Assembly: GCA_002733465.1 (NCBI GenBank)
Contig: NVVT01000001.1
Span: forward strand, 223,095-231,235
From: Kangiella sp.
Lineage (GTDB): Bacteria; Pseudomonadota; Gammaproteobacteria; Enterobacterales; Kangiellaceae
Length of the DNA stretch: 8,141 bases
Reading direction: 5' to 3'
Each line of letters opens with the position of its first letter. Within the stretch, counting starts at the first letter, position 1. Made by a program: the position numbers and the translations under genes. A model generated the notes under the pieces. That model was not told the origin of the DNA. It saw only the letters and a list, made by a program, of their open reading frames with translations, and did not search any database. Positions 1 to 6,352 of the stretch are shown piece by piece.

Positions 1-454
1 CGATAATTTCGATGTGAGCATCTTGCCCAATTGAATTTGCTGCTACGGCTAATAACTTCATCATCATATTAGCGCCAATGCTGGTATTTGACTCCAGCAT
101 GATAGGTATTTTTTGGGAGGCTTTTTCTATGGTTTCTTTTTGTTGGGGATTAAATCCAGTTGTACCGATAAGAATGGGTGTACTGCTTTTTACTACTGTC
201 TCTAATAAGGATAAAGAAACGGAGGGTAAACTGAAGTCAATCACAACTTGGCTGGATGAAACGCCGGCTTGAATTTCATTGGTATATTGAATATCGTGCT
301 CTGAGCCTGTACCGCGAACAGTTTTTCCAAAAAATGGATGGCCAGATCGACAAAATGCAGCTACTAGCTCCACACCTTGCGAACTTGTTGCCTCATTAAT
401 AATTTGCTGTCCCATCCTACCTGTTGCAGCATTGACAGCAATATTAATTTTCAT
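1..454 (-). CDS. dapB: 4-hydroxy-tetrahydrodipicolinate reductase, N-terminal part (cut by window edge)
   Basis: DapB reduces the dihydrodipicolinate precursor with NAD(P)H in the diaminopimelate/lysine pathway, in the cytoplasm. The first 151 codons are present; the family is about 270 residues, so the rest lies off the left edge. The protein begins MKINIAVNAATGRMG, the N-terminal dinucleotide-binding loop, and continues with IDFSLP, IGTTGF (about residues 97-102) and SNTSIGANMMMKLL, all close to Escherichia coli DapB. The catalytic HHRxKxDxPSG segment would follow just beyond the edge. One oddity is that the first glycine of the GxxGxxG loop is replaced by Ala9. The ATG lies 23 nt downstream of the korB stop with a modest AGAG ribosome site and no terminator between, so it is probably the fourth gene of the upstream redox operon. 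Identity is secure; co-transcription is inferred. Confidence 0.95.
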   Translation of the reverse strand, partial: MKINIAVNAATGRMGQQIINEATSSQGVELVAAFCRSGHPFFGKTVRGTGSEHDIQYTNEIQAGVSSSQVVIDFSLPSVSLSLLETVVKSSTPILIGTTGFNPQQKETIEKASQKIPIMLESNTSIGANMMMKLLAVAANSIGQDAHIEII

Positions 455-477
455 TTTGTCTCTTTTTTAACGCTAAA

Positions 478-1530
478 TTACCTAAGTGACTCATTAATGG
501 CTTCGAGTATTTCACTACCTGGGCATAAGTCATCCTTAGTCATACTATTTAATGGCTTATCAGAAGTATTGATAATTTCATGAGTGTTTTTTTGCTTGGT
601 ATTTAGATAAAGTAAGCCAGTTAAAACTTGCTCTTTTTGTTTCGCATCTTCTAACGATTTAAGTACCGACTCACGACTTTGAATATCTAAAGAATTTGGC
701 TGACGACGTAAATGTAAAACGCTACCGTCATGCAACTCAATTGTTTCTAAAATTTGGTTAGGCTCTCTTACAATAATCTCTTGCTCTTTTGGAACTAGAT
801 CGACTGTACCCGTTGCTTCTTTATGGTCTCTTACCCACTCATAACCTTTGGTCGAAGCCGAAGTATTATTAAAAGTAACGCAAGGAGAAACCACGTCAAT
901 AAAAGCAAAACCGTTATGCTTGATTGCACCTTTTATCAAAGGCACTAATTGATCTTTGTCGCCAGAAAAACTTCGAGCAACATAACCCGATCCCAATGAA
1001 ATAGACAACTCACATAGATCCATTGGTTTATACATATTGGGTAGGCCTTTTTTACTGGCACTTCCAATATCAGCCGTAGCAGAATCTTGCCCTTTAGTTA
1101 ATCCGTAAACACCGTTGTTCATACAAATATAAACCATATTTAAATTACGTCTCACTAAATGCATAAATTGACCCATGCCAATAGATGCAGTATCGCCATC
1201 TCCTGAAACCGCAATATAGGTCAAATCGCGATTAGCTAAATTAGCGCCAGTCGTAACCGAAGGCATTCTGCCATGAACCGTATTAAAACCATGGGAACCT
1301 TTCAAAAAGTAAGCGGGGGTTTTAGATGAACAACCAATGCCAGACATTTTTGCTATACGGTGAGGTTCCAACGACAGCTCAAAACATGCATTAATAATTG
1401 AAGCGCTAACCGAGTCATGACCACAACCCGCACAAAGTGTTGATAATGCACCTTCATAAACCGCTTCGGTATAACCTAAATCATTTTTTGGAGATTCAGG
1501 ATGACGAAAGCTCGACTTTAAATAACTCAT
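478..1530 (-). CDS. korB: 2-oxoacid:acceptor oxidoreductase (2-oxoglutarate:ferredoxin oxidoreductase type), beta subunit
   Basis: This is the TPP-binding catalytic subunit of a CoA-dependent oxidoreductase that decarboxylates a 2-oxoacid, most likely 2-oxoglutarate to succinyl-CoA. At 350 residues it is longer than the roughly 300 of many two-subunit homologues, the excess lying in the C-terminal third (about 240-350). Visible motifs are CAGCGH (Cys33, Cys36), GIGCSS (Cys67) and SPC (Cys217). Their spacing matches the four [4Fe-4S] ligands of archaeal two-subunit enzymes. The GDGDTASIG stretch from residue 110 and the NNGVYGLTKGQ stretch from 138 form the TPP/Mg motif. The ATG overlaps the korA stop as ATGA (1527-1530) and is preceded by AAGGAG, so translation is probably coupled. 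Substrate choice among 2-oxoglutarate, pyruvate and other 2-oxoacids cannot be settled from motifs alone. Family assignment is very secure. Confidence 0.93.
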   Translation of the reverse strand: MSYLKSSFRHPESPKNDLGYTEAVYEGALSTLCAGCGHDSVSASIINACFELSLEPHRIAKMSGIGCSSKTPAYFLKGSHGFNTVHGRMPSVTTGANLANRDLTYIAVSGDGDTASIGMGQFMHLVRRNLNMVYICMNNGVYGLTKGQDSATADIGSASKKGLPNMYKPMDLCELSISLGSGYVARSFSGDKDQLVPLIKGAIKHNGFAFIDVVSPCVTFNNTSASTKGYEWVRDHKEATGTVDLVPKEQEIIVREPNQILETIELHDGSVLHLRRQPNSLDIQSRESVLKSLEDAKQKEQVLTGLLYLNTKQKNTHEIINTSDKPLNSMTKDDLCPGSEILEAINESLR

Positions 1531-3386
1531 GCTTCAACTCCTTCAGCACTACTGTTTGCAGTTGTAAATGGACTCACACTTTCACCACTCATCATTCTTT
1601 CAATTTTTCGTTTAATTCGTCTGGCTCTCATTGGCATTCCATCGATATTTAAAATTGATTTTAATCGTTTTGTACCCATATTAAATTCGTTAATTAATAA
1701 AGTTCTCATTTGTCCATCGCGATTTTGCTCAATCACATAAACAGTATCATGCTCTTTAATAAATTTACCAATATCTGGATGGAATGGGAAAGATTTAATT
1801 CGACAGGTATTTATTTTCACGCCGTCGCCAGCTAAACCATCAAGTGCTTCATAACTCGCTTGCGCGCTTGTACCATAAAAGATAGCGGCAATTTTAGATT
1901 TTTTATCTCGATATTTAATTTGTGGATGTGGTGCAATCTCTTTTGCTGTTTCCCACTTTAGAACTAACCGCTCCATACAAGCTTCATAAATTTCACTATC
2001 TTCTGTGTATGCAGCATAATCATCATGTGAAGAACCACGAGTAAAATATGCGCCTTTGGTTGCATGGGTCCCAGGATAGGTTCTATAACCAATACCGTCA
2101 CCATCAACATCTTTATATCGACCCCAACGCTCGGTTAAATTATCAAGATCTTCGGCATTTAATACTTTTCCTCGATCATAATCAACACTATCATCCCAAA
2201 CAAAAGGACGACTCATTCCATCATTCATTCCTAGATCCAGATCTGACATGATGATAACTGGCGTTTGTAATCTTTCTGCAATATCAAATGCTTTTGCAGT
2301 CATTTCAAAGCAATCCGCTGGGTCGCAAGGGTAAAAACAAACTTGTTTAGTATCGCCATGCGATGCATATGCTGCAGAAATAACATCTGACTGTTGTGTT
2401 CTTGTCGGCATCCCCGTACTAGGTCCACTTCTTTGAACATCTACCAAAACTAAAGGAATTTCTGCAAAATAAGCTAAACCTAAAAACTCGCTCATAAGAG
2501 AAAGACCTGGACCTGACGTAGCAGTGAAAGCTCGCGCTCCCATCCAGTTAGCACCAATTGCCATTCCAATCGCTGATAATTCATCTTCGGATTGCAACAA
2601 TGCAAACTTATTTTTTCCTGTGTCTTTTTCTATACGATATATTTTTGCGTACTTTTCAAAAGCTTCAACTACAGAGGTTGATGGTGTTATCGGATACCAA
2701 CCACAAACAGTTGCGCCGCCATATATAGCACCTAAACCAGTGGCCGCATTACCATCAATCATTATTGAGTCGCCAACATTATCTCTGCGTGTTACTGACA
2801 AACCGCAAACATCGTTATAGTGTTCTTTCGCGTAGTTATACCCAAGCTCTAATGCTTTGATATTTGGCGGGATTAACTTTTGTTTTTTAGCAAACTGCTC
2901 TTTTACCATATTGGTTAAAACTTCAAACTCCATACTTAACAAGTAAGCTAAAGAACCAACATAAATAATGTTTTTAAATAGTTGACGTTGACGAGGATTC
3001 GAAAAATTATCGATTGTCATTTGAGTCAACGGAATTCCGATATCAATCACATCGTCGCGATCAAGACCTCTTGGTAGAGATTTCGTTGAGTCATAAAGAA
3101 AATAGCCACCGGGTACTAACGTGTCATAATCTTTCTTTAATGTTTGACCATTGATGGCAACCACAAAATCAACATCGCCCCGGCTTCCTAAATAACCTCT
3201 TTCCGTAACTCTCACTTCAAACCAAGTGGGTAACCCTTGAATGTTAGACGGGAATATATTTTTAGGGCTAACCGGAACGCCCATACGAAAAACAGCTTTC
3301 GAAAACATATTGTTTGCGCTAGCCGATCCCGTTCCATTTACGTTCGCAAATCGAATCACGAATTCATTATTAGATTCAAGACGCAT
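1527..3386 (-). CDS. korA: 2-oxoacid:acceptor oxidoreductase, fused gamma-alpha subunit
   Basis: This 619-residue protein pairs with the beta subunit to form the 2-oxoacid oxidoreductase. Residues 1 to about 190 are the gamma domain, starting with a glycine-rich NVNGTGSASANN loop. Residues from about 205 are the alpha (pyrimidine-binding) domain, with the diagnostic YPITP motif at 231-235, QSEDELSAIG around Glu267-Glu269, SGPGLSLM (291-298) and GPSTGMPTRTQQSD (321-334). A transketolase C-terminal-like domain follows at about 498-595. Fused gamma-alpha architecture is typical of the 2-oxoglutarate-type and archaeal broad-range enzymes, unlike the single-chain pyruvate enzyme. The ATG is 3 nt after the stop of the upstream FAD protein, with an AGGA site inside that gene's end; its own TGA overlaps korB. 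No frameshift or missing motif is seen. An indolepyruvate or pyruvate role is less likely but not excluded. Confidence 0.93.
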   Translation of the reverse strand: MRLESNNEFVIRFANVNGTGSASANNMFSKAVFRMGVPVSPKNIFPSNIQGLPTWFEVRVTERGYLGSRGDVDFVVAINGQTLKKDYDTLVPGGYFLYDSTKSLPRGLDRDDVIDIGIPLTQMTIDNFSNPRQRQLFKNIIYVGSLAYLLSMEFEVLTNMVKEQFAKKQKLIPPNIKALELGYNYAKEHYNDVCGLSVTRRDNVGDSIMIDGNAATGLGAIYGGATVCGWYPITPSTSVVEAFEKYAKIYRIEKDTGKNKFALLQSEDELSAIGMAIGANWMGARAFTATSGPGLSLMSEFLGLAYFAEIPLVLVDVQRSGPSTGMPTRTQQSDVISAAYASHGDTKQVCFYPCDPADCFEMTAKAFDIAERLQTPVIIMSDLDLGMNDGMSRPFVWDDSVDYDRGKVLNAEDLDNLTERWGRYKDVDGDGIGYRTYPGTHATKGAYFTRGSSHDDYAAYTEDSEIYEACMERLVLKWETAKEIAPHPQIKYRDKKSKIAAIFYGTSAQASYEALDGLAGDGVKINTCRIKSFPFHPDIGKFIKEHDTVYVIEQNRDGQMRTLLINEFNMGTKRLKSILNIDGMPMRARRIKRKIERMMSGESVSPFTTANSSAEGVEA

Positions 3387-3389
3387 TTT

Positions 3390-5156
3390 TTATCCTGCCT
3401 TAGTAGTTGAATAACTAAATTTTTGCATATCCCAAGCAGCTGTTGGGCACCGTTCAGCACACAAACCACAGTGCAAACATACATTTTCATCTTTAACCAT
3501 GACCCGGGTAGTCGGTAAATCACCCGACACATACAAATCTTGCTCTTTATTATTAGCCGGTAACATTAGCCTTGTTCTAAGCTCGTCTTCTTCACCATTA
3601 TCAATAAAGTTGATACATTTAGTCGGGCAAACATCAATACAGGCATCACACTCTATACATAAATCATCGCTGAACACCGTTTGCACATCACAATTTAAAC
3701 AGCGCATCGCTTCTTCATAACCTATTTCTTGATCAAATCCTTTTTCAACTTCAAGCTTTAAATTCTTTAGAGCTGTTTCCTTATCTACATGAGGTACTAT
3801 ATTCCGAAGTTCGTGATCAATATGATTATCATAGGTCCACTCGTGAAAACCCATTTTTTGACTTAGCAAAGTAACACCCGGTGCAGGTCGCTCTGTAATA
3901 TCTTCGCCAATGCAAAATTTGTGTATTGAAACCGCTGCTTTATGCCCGTGAGCAACCGCTGTAATAATGTTCGATGGTCCAAATGCCGCATCACCACCAA
4001 AGAAAACTTTTTCGTTGGTGGACTGAAAGGTTGATTCATCAACTACTGGCATATCCCACTTTCCAAAATCTATACCAATATCTCGCTCAATCCATGGGTA
4101 AGCATTATCTTGACCTATAGCAATCAAAACTTGATCAGCCTCCATAAATACAGGCTCTTCACCGGTAGATATTAAGCTTCGTTTTCCATTTTCATCGTAT
4201 TCAGCTCGAACCTTGTCAAACTTCATGCCCTTCAATTTGCCATTTTCTATGACAAACTCTAAAGGGGTGTGATTTTCATAAATTGGGATATCTTCTCCAA
4301 CCGCATCATCAATTTCCCAAGGCGATGCTTTCATGTCTGCCTTTGGACTTCGAACAACGACTTTGACGTTAACACCACCTAAACGGCGTGATGTTCTACA
4401 ACAATCCATGGCAGTATTACCACCACCTAAAACAATCACATTTTTTCCAATTGATTCAGTGTGGTCGAACGCAACGCTTTCTAACCAATTAATTCCTATA
4501 TGAATATCCTCAACACCTTCATCTCTACCAGGTAATTTAAGATCACGTCCATTTGGCGCGCCTGATCCAACAAAGATCGCATCATAATCCTTTTCTAATA
4601 AAGCTTTTAGGCTTTCAACATAATGTTTAAAGTGGGTTGTGATACCCATATCTAATACATAATTAACTTCTTCACTTAAAACTGATTCCGGCAATCTAAA
4701 AGATGGGATTTGGCTTCGCATAAAACCACCACCAACTTCCTGCTCATCAAATAAATCTATTTCGTAACCTAGAGGTGCAAGACCTCTAGCAACAGTCAGT
4801 GATGCAGGTCCTGCACCAATCATTGCTACTTTTTTTCCGTTTTTTGCCATTATTTTAGGTAATCGATCGGTAATATCAGATTTGTTATCTGCGGCTACAC
4901 GTTTTAAACGACAGATTGCAACCGGCTCCTCTTCAACTCGGCCTCGACGACAAGCTGGTTCGCAAGGTCTATCGCAAACTCGACCTAATATTCCAGGAAA
5001 AACATTTGATTCCCAGTTGACCATATAGGCATCATCGTATCGCCCTGCAGCAATAAGTCGAATATATTCTGGTACCGGCGTATGTGCCGGACAGGCATAT
5101 TGACAGTCGACAACTTTATGAAAAAATTCAGGATCTTTAATATTGGTTGGCTTCAC
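3390..5156 (-). CDS. GltD-like FAD/NAD(P)H oxidoreductase with C-terminal dicluster ferredoxin domain (KorC-like)
   Basis: This 588-residue flavoprotein probably links the KorAB enzyme to NAD(P). An N-terminal Fe-S helical domain of the GltD/dihydropyrimidine dehydrogenase type carries Cys18, Cys22 and Cys61, Cys65, Cys69. An FAD Rossmann loop GAGPASL lies at 114-120. The NAD(P)H loop GGGNTAMD lies at 244-251, with RS at 269-270 in the place where GltD proteins use arginine for NADPH. GGDAAFGPSNIITAVAHG at 387-404 closes the FAD site. Two [4Fe-4S] motifs follow: Cys500/503/506/510 and Cys560/563/566/570. Generic annotation would call it a glutamate synthase small subunit, but no large subunit is adjacent. 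Its place as first gene before korA and korB, with no separate ferredoxin subunit gene, fits the KorC subunit of 2-oxoglutarate:NADP+ oxidoreductase. The GTG start is fixed by a strong ribosome site. Fold and cofactors are secure; the KorC role is inferred. Confidence 0.88.
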   Translation of the reverse strand: MKPTNIKDPEFFHKVVDCQYACPAHTPVPEYIRLIAAGRYDDAYMVNWESNVFPGILGRVCDRPCEPACRRGRVEEEPVAICRLKRVAADNKSDITDRLPKIMAKNGKKVAMIGAGPASLTVARGLAPLGYEIDLFDEQEVGGGFMRSQIPSFRLPESVLSEEVNYVLDMGITTHFKHYVESLKALLEKDYDAIFVGSGAPNGRDLKLPGRDEGVEDIHIGINWLESVAFDHTESIGKNVIVLGGGNTAMDCCRTSRRLGGVNVKVVVRSPKADMKASPWEIDDAVGEDIPIYENHTPLEFVIENGKLKGMKFDKVRAEYDENGKRSLISTGEEPVFMEADQVLIAIGQDNAYPWIERDIGIDFGKWDMPVVDESTFQSTNEKVFFGGDAAFGPSNIITAVAHGHKAAVSIHKFCIGEDITERPAPGVTLLSQKMGFHEWTYDNHIDHELRNIVPHVDKETALKNLKLEVEKGFDQEIGYEEAMRCLNCDVQTVFSDDLCIECDACIDVCPTKCINFIDNGEEDELRTRLMLPANNKEQDLYVSGDLPTTRVMVKDENVCLHCGLCAERCPTAAWDMQKFSYSTTKAG

Positions 5157-5162
5157 ACCTAG

Positions 5163-5169
5163 CTCCCTT
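5163..5169 (-). promoter_or_regulatory. Ribosome binding site deciding a GTG start
   Basis: The minus strand reads AAGGGAG six bases before GTG at 5156-5154. This strong Shine-Dalgarno match supports GTG as the true start of the 588-residue oxidoreductase. Confidence 0.8.
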
Positions 5170-5200
5170 GATTTACTTAGATTTGTAATTATTTACCATT

Positions 5201-5236
5201 AAAAAACCAACCCTTTATCATTTCTATTGGTTGGTT
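5201..5236 (-). terminator. Terminator-like hairpin in the leader of the kor operon (possible attenuator)
   Basis: On the minus strand AACCAACC (5236-5229) and GGTTGGTT (5212-5205) form an 8-bp perfect stem around a 16-nt loop, followed directly by four more T (six in a row including the stem end). It sits 44 nt before the GTG of the oxidoreductase and downstream of the best promoter. It therefore either ends transcripts from the 111-residue gene or works as a conditional terminator for the kor operon. The stem is half A-T, so strength is probably moderate. There is no T run on the plus strand. Confidence 0.6.
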
Positions 5237-5260
5237 CTATTAGGTTTATATCAATAATAG
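5237..5260 (-). repeat. Short inverted repeat abutting the leader terminator
   Basis: CTATTA and TAATAG form a 6-bp inverted repeat around 12 nt (5237-5242 and 5255-5260). It ends exactly where the terminator-like stem begins, so the two hairpins could stack in the leader RNA. It is A-T rich and could be chance. Confidence 0.35.
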
Positions 5261-5353
5261 GCTATTTTTTGTATTAGAGTGGTAATTATACTTTTTTTTG
5301 AGTTTTTGTACTGCTTTTTTGCATGAAATAACGCTTTTTTATAAGTTTTTGTT

Positions 5354-5382
5354 TTTATAAGGGTTTCTTTTGAGTGAGTCAA
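5354..5382 (-). promoter_or_regulatory. Near-consensus sigma70 promoter for the kor operon
   Basis: On the minus strand TTGACT (5382-5377) and TATAAA (5359-5354) are separated by exactly 17 nt. The predicted transcription start is near 5347, giving a leader of about 190 nt before the oxidoreductase GTG. A second TATAAT at 5290-5285 lacks a good -35 box. The promoter starts about 20 nt beyond the stop codon of the 111-residue gene, so the kor operon is likely an independent transcription unit. Confidence 0.65.
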
Positions 5383-5401
5383 TACGGAAATAAATTCTTA
5401 A

Positions 5402-5737
5402 TCAATTAAAATAGTGATCAACTTGTTTCAGTACTGCGTTGTTAATTGAGTCCAAGAAAGCGTCATAATCTCTATTAAAAACAGTAAGATACCTGACAAC
5501 TTGTGGCAGCTGTAAAAGCTTTCCATTTAAACGAAACTCGACTTCTTTTTCCGTAGCGGCCAGTCTTGGCAAAACAGTCCATTTAACAAAGTCAGAATCA
5601 ACCGGTAAAATTCTTTTTGTAATGTGTGCACAAAAATAGTTAATTTGTTTGTGACCGATTGTTCCTAAACATTCTGGTTCTAAACGATATATTACTAACA
5701 GTTTTTTATCTTGTGGAATTGGAAGGTTTGATTTCAT
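5402..5737 (-). CDS. Unassigned small protein, 111 residues
   Basis: I do not recognise a family with confidence. The protein has no signal peptide, membrane segment or Cys-pair metal site. Its most motif-like part is LVIYRLEPECLGTIGHKQINYFC near the N-terminus (about residues 14-36), followed by KWTVLPRL and a hydrophobic, probably helical C-terminus (FLDSINNAVLKQVDHYF). The composition suggests a compact soluble alpha/beta domain. A weak GAG ribosome site precedes the ATG at 5737. Codon use looks like that of the neighbours and the ORF is uninterrupted between two intergenic stretches on the same strand, which supports a real gene. It is followed by the kor promoter. Function is unknown. 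Confidence 0.72.
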   Translation of the reverse strand: MKSNLPIPQDKKLLVIYRLEPECLGTIGHKQINYFCAHITKRILPVDSDFVKWTVLPRLAATEKEVEFRLNGKLLQLPQVVRYLTVFNRDYDAFLDSINNAVLKQVDHYFN

Positions 5738-5784
5738 GTTCTCAGTAACATCCTTGTTAAGGTATTTATAATGTGTAACTTATT

Positions 5785-5806
5785 CGATATTATCGCTCAA
5801 TATTGA
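5785..5806. repeat. Two adjacent small palindromes upstream of the 111-residue gene
   Basis: CGATA-T-TATCG (5785-5795) is an 11-nt palindrome with a one-base centre. TCAATATTGA (5797-5806) is a perfect 10-nt palindrome one base away. They lie about 50-70 nt before the ATG at 5737, a plausible operator position. No regulator is recognised. Confidence 0.35.
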
Positions 5807-5843
5807 TAAAACTTTAGGCGTTCACTCTATTACTTAAGTTTAA

Positions 5844-6254
5844 CTATACTGCTTGATTTGCTCGTTGTAGAATTTTGGAGTTAGAATTAATCGCCCGAAC
5901 AATTTGCCCTTTTCCAACGACCCCAATAGAGTCACAGGCTTCAACACTAAAAGTATATAAGCCCCACCGAACACTTTCAAACACAACCTTTATCACATAA
6001 GTTGCACCGATCCCCGTAGAGGCAATGTGTCTAATATCAATGTGAGCACCAACAGATACTTCATCTCCGATAAGTAGAGGGTTCATGAGTTCAGCACAAA
6101 CTTTTTCCATATCGGCTATTAAAAAGGGCGTTCCCAAAACTTCAGCATATTTTTCGGAATCAGATTCAGAAAAGTAGTTTGCGGTTTTATTAGCTAACAC
6201 TTTAAACGTTCTTTCTAAAAAAATGCCTGGTTTAAGCTTAATGTCGGCAGGCAT
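5844..6254 (-). CDS. Hotdog-fold acyl-CoA thioesterase, FlK-like
   Basis: This 136-residue cytoplasmic protein looks like a single-domain hotdog thioesterase of the fluoroacetyl-CoA thioesterase (FlK) type, which hydrolyses small acyl-CoAs. Thr42 (in LGTPF), Glu50 (in DMEKVC) and His76 (in IRHIAS) sit at the same residue numbers as the published FlK catalytic triad. Gly69 is also kept, and Tyr36 stands where FlK has its Phe36 lid residue. The length is also like FlK (about 139). The true substrate is unknown; FlK-like proteins are widespread in bacteria that never meet fluoroacetate, and a housekeeping role clearing a small or aromatic acyl-CoA is more likely. The ATG at 6254 has a TGGA site 7 nt upstream. 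The gene starts 41 nt after the cytochrome terminator, so it may have its own weak promoter or depend on read-through. Confidence 0.82.
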   Translation of the reverse strand: MPADIKLKPGIFLERTFKVLANKTANYFSESDSEKYAEVLGTPFLIADMEKVCAELMNPLLIGDEVSVGAHIDIRHIASTGIGATYVIKVVFESVRWGLYTFSVEACDSIGVVGKGQIVRAINSNSKILQRANQAV

Positions 6255-6294
6255 TTAAAATTCCATCCTTTTTGTATTGAACTTGCTTTATTAC

Positions 6295-6324
6295 AAAAAA
6301 CCCAATCTTTTGGATTGGGTTTTT
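6295..6324 (-). terminator. Rho-independent terminator after the cytochrome gene
   Basis: CCCAATC (6301-6307) pairs with GATTGGG (6313-6319) around a 5-nt loop. It is flanked by six A on the left and five T on the right, so the A/T runs extend the stem. On the minus strand the hairpin is followed by six T and lies 29 nt after the cytochrome stop. The structure would also work on the plus strand, but no plus-strand gene ends here. Confidence 0.88.
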
Positions 6325-6352
6325 ATACAAAACTCTTTGTAACTTGAATTTT

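Noticed and set aside
78..272. Plus-strand open frame opposite dapB
   Set aside because: It lies wholly antisense to clear dapB coding sequence and has no recognisable protein features.
2067..2108. DVDGDGIGY in the alpha subunit (residues 427-435) resembling a DxDGDG calcium loop
   Set aside because: The position corresponds to a loop with a conserved DGI and following PG in this family, and the flanking helices of an EF hand are absent, so the resemblance is probably incidental.
2048..2820. Plus-strand open frames opposite korA (2048-2251, 2524-2820)
   Set aside because: They are antisense shadows of a strongly conserved gene, with low-complexity products.
3390..5156. Reading the FAD protein as the true glutamate synthase small subunit GltD
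   Set aside because: There is no gltB neighbour, it carries an extra C-terminal dicluster ferredoxin domain, and it is tightly packed with korA and korB.
5286..5324. Small leader ORF in the kor leader (MQKSSTKTQKKV, Lys-rich) as an attenuation peptide
   Set aside because: It has no ribosome binding site, it arises from A-rich sequence, and its stop is about 50 nt from the hairpin arm, so ribosome-coupled attenuation is not supported.
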